Assembly: GCF_002868735.1 (NCBI RefSeq)
Contig: NZ_CP025614.1
Coordinates: 62,001 to 126,000, forward strand
Reading direction: 5' to 3'
From: Niveispirillum cyanobacteriorum
Lineage (GTDB): Bacteria > Pseudomonadota > Alphaproteobacteria > Azospirillales > Azospirillaceae
DNA: 64,000 nucleotides
Below, in pieces: positions 1 through 7,677 of the stretch; positions within the stretch are counted from its first letter, which is position 1, and each line of letters starts with the position of its first letter. A program made the translations under genes and the position numbers. The notes beneath the pieces are model-generated. The model was given only the letters and a program-made list of their open reading frames with translations, searched no databases and was not told the origin of the DNA.

Positions 1-207
1 CAGTTCCACATGGATGCGGTTACAGGGGCTAAGGTCCGACCCCGTCTGTGCGATGCCGATGATGGGCTTGCCCGATCGCAATTCCTTGGGCGTCAGGCCG
101 TAATTCATGAAGCGTTCGAGATACAGCGCTGTCATGTCGGCACGGCCCGGCGCGTCGAACCATTCGCGGGACCGGAAACGGCGGGGGGCGTTGTTATCGC
201 TGCTCAT
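1..207 (-). CDS. xylD: D-xylonate dehydratase, IlvD/Edd family (N-terminal part only)
   Basis: Only the first 69 codons are present; the gene runs off the left edge. The visible N-terminus contains [20 protein letters not shown], then [19 protein letters not shown], which is the entry to the Fe-S dehydratase fold; the Cys of SDLSPCNR is the first cluster ligand in IlvD/Edd enzymes. Sugar-acid dehydratases of this family (xylonate or arabonate) share this start. The ATG overlaps the stop of the lactonase gene as ATGA, so the two are translationally coupled. Neighbouring xylB, xylC and xylX are closely Caulobacter-like, so D-xylonate is the most likely substrate (Weimberg pathway, xylonate to 2-keto-3-deoxyxylonate). 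L-arabonate cannot be excluded from this fragment. Confidence 0.8.
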   Translation of the reverse strand, partial: MSSDNNAPRRFRSREWFDAPGRADMTALYLERFMNYGLTPKELRSGKPIIGIAQTGSDLSPCNRIHVEL

Positions 208-1085
208 GCGCGGACCTTTGCGGGCGGAAGTCCCGCCACAGGGCTTTGGAAGGTGAAAAGACCGCCGGCCAGCGGCTGTTCCGCCAGTTGCTGCGCCGAC
301 AGGCCCTTGTTGGCGGTGGTGGCATAGACTGTCTTCAGGTCCGGGCCGCCAAAGGCCAGCTTGGTGATGCTGGAAACGGGGAAACGCACAAATCCCAGCA
401 GCGTGCCATCCGGCGCGTAGCGGCGGATGCCCCAGCCGAAGAACAGCCCGGTCCAGACACAGCCCTCGGCATCCACGGCCATGCCGTCGGGATAGCCTTC
501 ATCCTTGCCGATCTTCGCGAACACGCGGCGGTTGGCGATAGAGCCGTCCGCCTGGATGTCGGCGGCGTACAGCGTCTGACCCAGGGTGTCGGTATGGTAC
601 AGGATCTTGCCATCCGGGCTGGTCGCCGGGCCGTTGGTGATGCAGATACCGTCCAGCACCCGCACCGGGTCGCCGCCGGTCCAGTGGTAGAAGGCGCCGC
701 TGTCGGCCTTCTCCCCATCATCCATGCTGCCGAACCAGACACGGCCCGTGGCATCGGTGAAACCGTCATTCAGGCGGTTGCCCACACGGTCGGCCTCGAC
801 ACTGGTCAGCCTGGTGAAGCTGCCCGTTTCCGGGGCGAAATGGTACAGCCCGAACGGCATCCCCACCACCAGCCCGCCCGAGGCACGGGGCAGGACAAAG
901 CCCGGCTGGTCCGGCGTGTTCCAGGTGTCGCGCGCACCTGTGGCCGGGTTGAAGCCGTGGATATGCTTCTTCTTGATATCCACAAACCACAGCACGGATG
1001 CCGCCGCATCCCAGCACGCCCCTTCCAGAAGCGTGCCGCCCAGTTCCCAAAGGCATTCCGGCTTGATGAATGAGAGATCGGTCAT
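204..1085 (-). CDS. xylC: Xylonolactonase, SMP-30/gluconolactonase family
   Basis: Six-bladed beta-propeller lactonase of about 293 residues, the usual length. It hydrolyses D-xylono-lactone to D-xylonate in the cytoplasm. Family landmarks are LLEGACWD near the start (metal-ligand Glu), [42 protein letters not shown] (metal-binding Asn) and [11 protein letters not shown] (catalytic Asp). These match Caulobacter XylC closely from memory. I chose the ATG at 1085 because it overlaps the upstream xylB stop as ATGA; an in-frame GTG two codons earlier (1091) is possible. The gene sits between xylB and xylD with four-base overlaps on both sides, so the three form one tightly coupled operon. Confidence 0.88.
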   Translation of the reverse strand: MTDLSFIKPECLWELGGTLLEGACWDAAASVLWFVDIKKKHIHGFNPATGARDTWNTPDQPGFVLPRASGGLVVGMPFGLYHFAPETGSFTRLTSVEADRVGNRLNDGFTDATGRVWFGSMDDGEKADSGAFYHWTGGDPVRVLDGICITNGPATSPDGKILYHTDTLGQTLYAADIQADGSIANRRVFAKIGKDEGYPDGMAVDAEGCVWTGLFFGWGIRRYAPDGTLLGFVRFPVSSITKLAFGGPDLKTVYATTANKGLSAQQLAEQPLAGGLFTFQSPVAGLPPAKVRA

Positions 1086-1843
1086 CGCCACCCCGCATCG
1101 ACGAAGTAATTATGCGCGGTACAGAGCCGCGCGTCGTCGGACGCCAGGAATAGCACCATTGCCGCGATGTCGCGCGGTTCAACACGCTGCTTCAGGCATT
1201 GCAGGCCCAGCATGCGGGCCTCTTCCTCTGGATTGTGCCAGAGGCGCATCTGGCGCGGGGTCTTCACGCCACCCGGCACGACGCAGGTGACGCGGATATT
1301 ATCCTCGCCCAGATCGCGGGCCAGCGCGCGGGTCATGCCCTCAATCGCGGCCTTGGCTGTCTGGTACAGGGTGATTTCCGGCAAGGCCAGATGCCAGGAG
1401 ATGGAGCCAAGATTGATGATGGCACCGCCGCCATTGGCCTTCATCGATGGGGCCACGGCCTGGGCCGCGAAGAACAGGTGACGCAGGTTCACCGCCATGC
1501 GGTTATCCCAGTATTCCGGCGTCACCTCTTCCACCTTGTGGCGGTCGTCATTGGCGGCATTGTTGACCAGGATATCGATACCACCCTCGACCGCGACAAT
1601 GCCGTCGATGGTGGATTTAACGGCGTCAAGGTCGGTCAGGTCACAGCGCTGGAAACGCGGCGGCACCTCGGCACCAGCCAAGCTGGCCACCAACTCCTCG
1701 CTGTCCTGCACCGCCACGTCGACGAAATGAACGCGCGCCCCCTGTCGGACGAACGCCTCCACCATTCCGGCACCGATGCCGGAACCGCCGCCGGTGATCA
1801 GCACCCGCTTTCCGCGCAGGCTAGGGTAAATCGCATGGGTCAT
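1082..1843 (-). CDS. xylB: D-xylose 1-dehydrogenase, short-chain dehydrogenase/reductase
   Basis: A 253-residue SDR that oxidises D-xylose to xylonolactone with NAD+, the first Weimberg step. The start MTHAIYPSLRGKRVLITGG, the TGGGSGIG cofactor loop, NNAANDDRHK, the catalytic Ser in GSISWHL, the Tyr-x3-Lys motif YQTAK and the C-terminal VDAGWR all resemble Caulobacter XylB. An open frame extends 46 codons further upstream to 1981, but those residues are unlike any SDR and the ATG at 1843 gives the family-typical N-terminus. It lies 56 bp after xylX and overlaps xylC by four bases. High confidence in family, good confidence in substrate because of the neighbours. Confidence 0.92.
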   Translation of the reverse strand: MTHAIYPSLRGKRVLITGGGSGIGAGMVEAFVRQGARVHFVDVAVQDSEELVASLAGAEVPPRFQRCDLTDLDAVKSTIDGIVAVEGGIDILVNNAANDDRHKVEEVTPEYWDNRMAVNLRHLFFAAQAVAPSMKANGGGAIINLGSISWHLALPEITLYQTAKAAIEGMTRALARDLGEDNIRVTCVVPGGVKTPRQMRLWHNPEEEARMLGLQCLKQRVEPRDIAAMVLFLASDDARLCTAHNYFVDAGWR

Positions 1844-1899
1844 GATGGGTAATCCGGGGTGGGGCGTTGCATTGACAGATCGGGGAAGGGCATCGGTGA

Positions 1900-3078
1900 T
1901 CAGGCGCGCAGCAGGCCGCGACGGGCCAGATTGCGCATCAGATCGCCGATGCCGAAGGTCCATTCCGGTGCCTCGTGGCAACCGACGACCTTGTTGGACA
2001 GACTGCCAAGACGGGGGCTGGCGATCGTGACAATGTCGCCTTTCTTGTGGGTGAAGCCCTTGCCGGGCGCGTCGCGGTCATCGATGGGCGCGAACAGCGT
2101 GCCCATGAACAGCACGAAACCGTCCGGGTACTGGTGGTTCTTTGAGATGGTCTGGCTGACCAGATCCAGCGGGTCGCGGCTGATGAAGGCCATGTTGGAT
2201 TTGCCGTTCAGGACAAACCCATCCTCGCCCGTCACGCTCACCGTCACCTCGGCGTTGCGGACATCATCGATGGTGAAGGTCGCATCGAACAGGCGGATGA
2301 AGGGGCCGAGCGCGCAGGACGCGTTATTGTCCTTGGCCTTGGATAGAAGCAGGGCCGACCGCCCCTCGAAATCCCGCAGGTTGACGTCATTGCCGAGCGT
2401 CGCGCCATGCACCCGGCCTTTGCCGTCAACAGCCAGCGCCAGCTCCGGCTCCGGATTGTTCCAGTCGCTGTCCGACCGCACGCCGATATAGGCACCCCAG
2501 CCGACCGATGACAGGGTCGGGCCCTTGGTGAAAATCTCTGCATCCGGGCCGATGGCGACCTCCAGATACTGCGACCACAGGCCATCGGCGATCAGCGCCT
2601 GCTTCAGCGAGGCGGCCTCCGCCGATCCCGGCTTGACGGCGCGCAGGTCCGTGCCGATGCGGGCCGACAGGTCAGCCCGGATGGCGTTGGCCTTGGCGTA
2701 GTCGCCCCGCGCCCGCTCCTCGATCACGCGCTCCAGCGCCGATACAGCGAAGGTGACGCCGGCGGCCTTGATGCAGTGCAGGTCGATGGGGGGCAGCAGG
2801 GTCGGGGCACCGGGCAAAGGTTCCCCCCACTGCAACGCCACCTTCAGGGCCGACACATCGCCCAGATCGGTGCCGCCATCGGGCAGGGCACCGTCGGGCA
2901 GACCGTTCAACAGGTCGGAAACCGTCGGGGCCTGCGCCGAAAGATCGTGCAGCCGTCCGCCCTTGATCAGCACCGGGGTCGGCCCCTGTCCGAAATCCAT
3001 CCGCCCCAGCAATTGCGCATCGCGCCAATCGGCAGGCAGAAAATCGGTCAGCGAGGCGGGAACAGGGCTGGCGGACAT
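1900..3078 (-). CDS. xylX: 2-keto-3-deoxy-D-xylonate dehydratase, FAH family
   Basis: A 392-residue fumarylacetoacetate-hydrolase-fold protein. Caulobacter XylX has this fold and length and dehydrates 2-keto-3-deoxyxylonate to 2-oxoglutarate semialdehyde. The metal-binding and active-site part is visible: NPEPELALAVDGKGRVHGAT followed by GNDVNLRDFEGRSALLLSKA. The start at 3078 (MSASPVPASL) follows a good AGGGAG ribosome site; a 41-codon in-frame extension upstream lacks conserved sequence. A palindromic operator (3132-3145) lies about 55 bp upstream, so xylX probably starts the xylX-xylB-xylC-xylD transcript. The next enzyme, 2-oxoglutarate semialdehyde dehydrogenase (xylA), is not in the visible part. 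Confidence 0.88.
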   Translation of the reverse strand: MSASPVPASLTDFLPADWRDAQLLGRMDFGQGPTPVLIKGGRLHDLSAQAPTVSDLLNGLPDGALPDGGTDLGDVSALKVALQWGEPLPGAPTLLPPIDLHCIKAAGVTFAVSALERVIEERARGDYAKANAIRADLSARIGTDLRAVKPGSAEAASLKQALIADGLWSQYLEVAIGPDAEIFTKGPTLSSVGWGAYIGVRSDSDWNNPEPELALAVDGKGRVHGATLGNDVNLRDFEGRSALLLSKAKDNNASCALGPFIRLFDATFTIDDVRNAEVTVSVTGEDGFVLNGKSNMAFISRDPLDLVSQTISKNHQYPDGFVLFMGTLFAPIDDRDAPGKGFTHKKGDIVTIASPRLGSLSNKVVGCHEAPEWTFGIGDLMRNLARRGLLRA

Positions 3079-3131
3079 TGTCAAAAAACTCCCTGGATGG
3101 GGCAACAAGTTTAGCGGCTGCATAAGGGAAT

Positions 3132-3145
3132 TGATAGCGGTAACA
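3132..3145. promoter_or_regulatory. LacI-type operator upstream of xylX
   Basis: TGATAGCGGTAACA, a near-palindrome matching the window consensus TGnTAGCGsTAnCA. It lies 54 bp before the xylX start and resembles operators of LacI-family sugar regulators such as Caulobacter XylR. Confidence 0.65.
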
Positions 3146-3222
3146 GGTCGGCGCTGCGAAGTTACGTGAAATAGAGGGGGAGGTAACGGTTCCTCCCCCA
3201 TTACACGCAGCGTCGTTCTTGC

Positions 3223-5625
3223 TTAAACCACTTTCAATTGGACCGACTTCAACTCGACAGAGTCGAATCCGGCACTGATGGTAAAGGTGCCCGGTTCCAC
3301 CACCCGCTTCATGTCGATATTCCAGATCGACAGGTCTTCGGGCGTCAGGGTGAAGCGGACGGTCGTGCTGGCACCCGCCGCCAAGGTCACACGCTGGAAC
3401 CGCTTCAGCTCCTTGACGGGCCTGGTGACCGACGCTTCGTCGTCGCGCAGATAAATCTGCACCACCTGATCGGCGGTGACGGAGCCGGTATTGCGGATGG
3501 TGACGGAGATATCGACGCTGTCGGCCACACCGATCTGGCCGCGCGACAGGGTCGGCGCGTCCATCGTGAAGGTCGAATAGGTGAGGCCAAACCCGAACGG
3601 GAACAAAGGCGTCACATCATCGAACAGGTAGCCGCGCCGCGCCGACGGCTTGGCATTGTAATAGACGGGCAACTGGCCCACAGAACGCGGGATGGTGATG
3701 GGCAGTTTACCGCCCGGCGAGACCTTGCCGAACATCACGTCCGCCACGCCATTGCCCGTCTCCTGCCCCAGATACCAGCCTTCGATCAGGGCATCGGCCT
3801 TTTCCACCAGCCGATTGACAGCCAGCGGGCGGCCATTCAGCAGCAGCACGATGACCTTCTTGCCCGTCTTGAACATGGCCTCGGCCAGATCGGACTGTCG
3901 GCCATACAGGTCGAGCGAGGCGCGGTCGCCCAGATGGGTCTTGGCCCAGGCTTCACGGCTCAACTGCTCATTCTCGCCCAGCACCAACAGGATGGTGTCG
4001 GCCTTGGCGGCCTTGGTCACGGCCTCCGCGATCAGGGCGTCGTTCTCGGCGTCGGGGATTGGTTCGACCTTGTCCTCCTCCCAGACACGTTGCCGGGTCA
4101 GGCGCACACCCTCGGCATAGTCAACCTTCAGGTTCTTGCCGGCGGCGGCGGTCAGACCCTCGACCACCGACACGACCTTGCGCGGCACTTCGGAATAGCC
4201 GCCGATGGGCGTGTCCTTGGCATGGGTGCCGACCACCAGCAGGGTGCCCGTGGCGGCCGGGTTCAGCGGCAGGGCTTTGTTGGCGTTCTTCAGCAGCACC
4301 ATCGACCGGGCGGCGGCTTCGCGCGCCAGGGCGATGGCGTCCGGCGTGGCCGTCAGCTTATCCGCCACCTTGGCATCGACATAGGGGTTCTCGAACAGGC
4401 CCGCCTCGAACTTCATGCGCAGGATGCGGCGCACGGCGTCGTTGATCTTGGCCTCCGACGCCTTGCCCTCACGCACCAGACCGGGCAGCAGCGGATAGGC
4501 TTCCCCATCCGGCAGTTCGACATCCACCCCGGCTTCCAGTGCGCGGACGGCACCATCAGCCAGACCGGACGTCATCTGGTGGACGGTATTCATCTCGCGG
4601 ATCGCGAAATAATCGCTGACCAGCGCGCCCTGATAGCCCCATTCCTTGCGCAGGACCGTATCCAGCAGCCATTTATTGCCATGGCTGGGCACGCCATCCA
4701 CCTCGTTATAGGAGGGCATGATGGCGCGGATGGGCAGGTTCTTAACCGCGCGTTCGAACGGCACCAGGAAGTTTTCGCGCAAGGTGCGCTCAGAGATGGG
4801 CGCGGGGCCGACATTGGTGCCGCTTTCCGGCTGACCATGGCCCGTCATGTGCTTCAGCGTGACCAGGACCTTGTCCTTGGCCAGCGGCAGGGTCTTGCCC
4901 TGGAAACCCTTCATCGCGGCCAGACCCATTTCGGAGACCAGCCACGGGTCTTCGCCATAGGTTTCCTCCGTCCGGCCCCAGCGGGGGTCGCGGACGATAT
5001 CGACCACGGGGGCCAGCGCCAGATGCACGCCGCGCAGGCGCATTTCGCGCGCGGCCACGCTGAAGATACGCTCCACCATGGCCGTATCCCAGGAGCTGGC
5101 CAGCGCCATGGACTGCGGGAAACTGGTGGCACCGCGCGCCACGAAGCCATGCAGCGCTTCTTCGTGGAAGATCAGCGGGATGCCAAGCCGTGTCTGCTCA
5201 ACCGCCCATTTCTGGGCATCGTTGACGTAAGTTGCGGCCTCCAGCCCCTCACGGTTGATGATATTGGCCTTGGCACCGGCGGCGATGGGCGCGCCATCCT
5301 TGTCCACCGCACCGACACGGTCGCCGGGGCGGGAGATCTGGCCCAGCCCGTGGGGGAAGGCCTTGGCGGCGCGCCTGGCGTCAAAACCGCCCTTCTCATT
5401 ATTGACCAGCTTCTTGTCCTGCCAGATGCCGATCATCTGGGCCACCTTCTCTTCCAGCGTCATGCGCGAAAGAAGGTCTTCGATCCGCTGATCGATGGGC
5501 AGGGCAGGATTGCGATAGGGTTCCTTGCCAGCGGCAAAGGCAATGGTGGCGGGGACGGCCGCGGCGGAGGTAAGCGCCAGCAGGCTGGCGCCGAACAGTC
5601 GGCGTGACAGCTTCGGTGTCGTCAC
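3223..5625 (-). CDS. GH3 beta-xylosidase/beta-glucosidase with Tat-like signal
   Basis: An 800-residue glycoside hydrolase family 3 enzyme that removes terminal sugars from xylo- or cello-oligosaccharides, probably in the periplasm. Visible landmarks are the N-terminal signal SRRLFGASLLALTSAAAV (twin-arginine type, no cofactor needed to explain it), RMTLEEKVAQM, the KHMTGHGQPESGTN region, and the nucleophile Asp in VSDYFAI (about residue 338). The C-terminal half has the GH3 second domain, then a fibronectin III-like domain ending in FDSVELKSVQLKVV. I chose the GTG at 5625 because GGGAGGAAAA precedes it; a 30-codon upstream extension has no RBS. An operator and promoter lie 50-90 bp upstream. 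Locus context favours xylosidase activity. Confidence 0.88.
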   Translation of the reverse strand: MTTPKLSRRLFGASLLALTSAAAVPATIAFAAGKEPYRNPALPIDQRIEDLLSRMTLEEKVAQMIGIWQDKKLVNNEKGGFDARRAAKAFPHGLGQISRPGDRVGAVDKDGAPIAAGAKANIINREGLEAATYVNDAQKWAVEQTRLGIPLIFHEEALHGFVARGATSFPQSMALASSWDTAMVERIFSVAAREMRLRGVHLALAPVVDIVRDPRWGRTEETYGEDPWLVSEMGLAAMKGFQGKTLPLAKDKVLVTLKHMTGHGQPESGTNVGPAPISERTLRENFLVPFERAVKNLPIRAIMPSYNEVDGVPSHGNKWLLDTVLRKEWGYQGALVSDYFAIREMNTVHQMTSGLADGAVRALEAGVDVELPDGEAYPLLPGLVREGKASEAKINDAVRRILRMKFEAGLFENPYVDAKVADKLTATPDAIALAREAAARSMVLLKNANKALPLNPAATGTLLVVGTHAKDTPIGGYSEVPRKVVSVVEGLTAAAGKNLKVDYAEGVRLTRQRVWEEDKVEPIPDAENDALIAEAVTKAAKADTILLVLGENEQLSREAWAKTHLGDRASLDLYGRQSDLAEAMFKTGKKVIVLLLNGRPLAVNRLVEKADALIEGWYLGQETGNGVADVMFGKVSPGGKLPITIPRSVGQLPVYYNAKPSARRGYLFDDVTPLFPFGFGLTYSTFTMDAPTLSRGQIGVADSVDISVTIRNTGSVTADQVVQIYLRDDEASVTRPVKELKRFQRVTLAAGASTTVRFTLTPEDLSIWNIDMKRVVEPGTFTISAGFDSVELKSVQLKVV

Positions 5626-5676
5626 TGAATTTTCCTCCCGGTAACTTTGCTCTAACGTCGCCCTCTGTTGGGGCGA

Positions 5677-5690
5677 TGGTAGCGCTATCA
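5677..5690. promoter_or_regulatory. LacI-type operator upstream of the GH3 gene
   Basis: TGGTAGCGCTATCA, identical to the copy at 9897-9910 and a 12/14 palindrome. It overlaps the -10 region of the predicted GH3 promoter, consistent with repression. Confidence 0.72.
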
Positions 5691-5715
5691 TTGGGTACAT
5701 TGATGTGGTTGTCAA
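5687..5715 (-). promoter_or_regulatory. Sigma70-type promoter for the GH3 gene
   Basis: On the minus strand, TTGACA (5715-5710), a 17-bp spacer and AATGAT (5692-5687). The -10 overlaps the operator, and the GH3 start codon is about 60 bp downstream. Predicted by eye only. Confidence 0.5.
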
Positions 5716-5730
5716 TGCGGGTGTTAGCGA

Positions 5731-7677
5731 TCACTTCACCTGCGCTTCGAACGGTCCCGGCGGCTGCCGGGCGCTGTCCTGGAGGTTGCAGATGGGGCTG
5801 TCGGCCCAGCAATAGCGCACGCGTACCGCCGGTCCGCCACCCACGGGCAGGGTGACGGTATCGCCCTTCAACTCAGCATCGACGAAGCGGCAGGTGCCCG
5901 GCCCTTCTCCACACAGCTCAAACCCCAGAGGCCGGTGATAGGACAGGGCCTTCAGCCCGCCATCAATGTCGGTGAAGCGGATGGAGACGGTATCGCCGTT
6001 GCGGGTGACGCTGGCCGGGATGGGGCCGGAAGGCGCGATATTCTCCCCCAGCACCACCTTGCGCGCGGCGCGGACCAGACGCTTGGCTACGATCTGCTTG
6101 TTGGCGGGGTGGATGTCGTACCAGTCGCCCACGCCCAGGGCTACGGCCAGCCCCGCCTTGGGATCGGCGGCCACTGCCGCGCGCTGGCTTTCGCGCAAGG
6201 ATGCCAGACCGCTGTCCATGGGCTTGTCCTGCGGATAGCCCCATTCCGGCAACTGCACGATCAGGAAGGGCAGGTCAGGGCCGAACTGCCGCCGCCATCC
6301 GGCCATCAGTCCGGTCAGCAACGACTTGTATTGCAGGGGTCGCCCGGTATTGCTTTCGCCCTGATACCAGAGGGCGGCGCGCACGCCATAGGGGCCGATG
6401 GGGGCCAGCATGGCGTTATGAATGGTGGACAGGCCATTGACCGTGCCCCAGGGTGCCTGTGGCACGACCGAGGTGTCCACGGGCGTCGGTTTGAACTGCC
6501 AGGGCGTGGGCAGGGTCAGTTTAGTGCCACCCGTCAGCTCGATGGCCTGTGCCTCCGCCGTGCCATACAGCCCGCCATCGCCATATGCATCCAGGATTGC
6601 CACGGTGATGGTGTTGGCCCCTTCCTTCAGGGTGCCAGGGGGCAGGACGTAGCGGCGCGGGTCGCCGGGGCCATATTGGCTGCCCACGGCGGTGCCGTTC
6701 ACCCAGGTCACATCCAGATCATCGGCGGGACCCAGATGCAGGGCCACACCCTGCCGGGCCTGTTCCGCCGTCAGGTTGATGCTGGCCCGCATCCAGACAA
6801 TGTTGTTATAGGCGGCCATGTCCGGCATCCCCCAGGTTTCCCAGGGGCGGAAGGTGGCGGGGGCGTCGCGCCAGCCATCACCGGCACCGAACGGTTCGCG
6901 CCAGATTTCGGGCTGCCCGGACTTCTTCCACCAGCTTTGCCACCCCTCCACAAAGGCGCGCACGCCATCGGCGGGGTTGACATCATACTTGGCCAGAAAG
7001 GACAGGGCGTCCTTGTAATCAGGCTGCTTGCGCAGCTCCTCCACCGGCATCCAGCTTTCGATGGTGGACCCGCCCCAGGCGGTATTGATCAGGCCGACGG
7101 GCACGTCCTCCAGCTTGCGCATCTCTCGTCCGAAGAAATAGCAGACGGCGGACATATCACCGACATTCTGTGGCGAGATGACCTGCCAGTTCACAGGCTT
7201 GCCGAAAGTCTGCTTCACGGATGTCGCGGTGTCGCGCTCCACATTCAGGTAGCGCATCTGCGGCTGGTTGGCGCGCGTACCCGTTTCCACCCAGGCATCG
7301 AGCGACCGGCGGACCTGCATCTCCATGTTGGACTGGCCCGAACAGAGATAGACATCGCCGATCAGCACATCCTTGGCCGATTGTTCGGCGCTGCCGCTTT
7401 TGGCCGTCAGGGTGAAGGGGCCACCGGCTTTCAGCGCCGGCAGCGTCGCCTGCCAGCGCCCATCCTTGCCGGCCTTGGCACTGGTTTTCGCATCACCCAG
7501 GGTGATGGTCACACTCTCCCCCGGCTTAGCATCGCCCCAGACCTGGATGGGGCGATCCCGCTGCAGCACGCCATGATCCTGGAACATCGGGTGCAGCAGG
7601 GGGGCGTCGGCGGCCAGGACGGGCAGGGGAGAGAGGGCCAGAAGGGCGACCCCCAGCAGAAGGGAATTCTTCGTCAT
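5731..7677 (-). CDS. SGNH carbohydrate acetylesterase (sialate O-acetylesterase-like)
   Basis: A 648-residue secreted esterase. A signal peptide ends near VLAADAP. The SGNH nucleophile is in LCSGQSNMEMQ (Ser about 116), a second conserved block is WYQGESNTG, and the Asp-His pair is in DWYDIHPANK. An insertion of about 200 residues in the middle, containing WVNGTAVGSQYGPG, looks like a jelly-roll carbohydrate-binding domain, as in CE20-type esterases. Lying between a GH67 glucuronidase and a GH3 xylosidase, its job is most likely to remove acetyl groups from xylo-oligosaccharides rather than from sialic acid. The ATG at 7677 overlaps the GH67 stop as ATGA; a 45-codon upstream extension is antisense-like low-complexity sequence. 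Confidence 0.82.
   Translation of the reverse strand: MTKNSLLLGVALLALSPLPVLAADAPLLHPMFQDHGVLQRDRPIQVWGDAKPGESVTITLGDAKTSAKAGKDGRWQATLPALKAGGPFTLTAKSGSAEQSAKDVLIGDVYLCSGQSNMEMQVRRSLDAWVETGTRANQPQMRYLNVERDTATSVKQTFGKPVNWQVISPQNVGDMSAVCYFFGREMRKLEDVPVGLINTAWGGSTIESWMPVEELRKQPDYKDALSFLAKYDVNPADGVRAFVEGWQSWWKKSGQPEIWREPFGAGDGWRDAPATFRPWETWGMPDMAAYNNIVWMRASINLTAEQARQGVALHLGPADDLDVTWVNGTAVGSQYGPGDPRRYVLPPGTLKEGANTITVAILDAYGDGGLYGTAEAQAIELTGGTKLTLPTPWQFKPTPVDTSVVPQAPWGTVNGLSTIHNAMLAPIGPYGVRAALWYQGESNTGRPLQYKSLLTGLMAGWRRQFGPDLPFLIVQLPEWGYPQDKPMDSGLASLRESQRAAVAADPKAGLAVALGVGDWYDIHPANKQIVAKRLVRAARKVVLGENIAPSGPIPASVTRNGDTVSIRFTDIDGGLKALSYHRPLGFELCGEGPGTCRFVDAELKGDTVTLPVGGGPAVRVRYCWADSPICNLQDSARQPPGPFEAQVK

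Noticed and set aside
3238-5607. Long open frame antisense to the GH3 gene (789 codons)
   Set aside because: Arises from high-GC codon bias; repetitive His/Gln/Gly/Asp composition, no domain, and the minus strand encodes a clear GH3 enzyme. Similar antisense frames at 5935-7719, 7770-9902 and 13554-15716 were rejected for the same reason.
5722-5735. Possible eighth operator TGTTAGCGATCACT
   Set aside because: Only part of the consensus matches, no symmetry, and it overlaps the end of the esterase gene.
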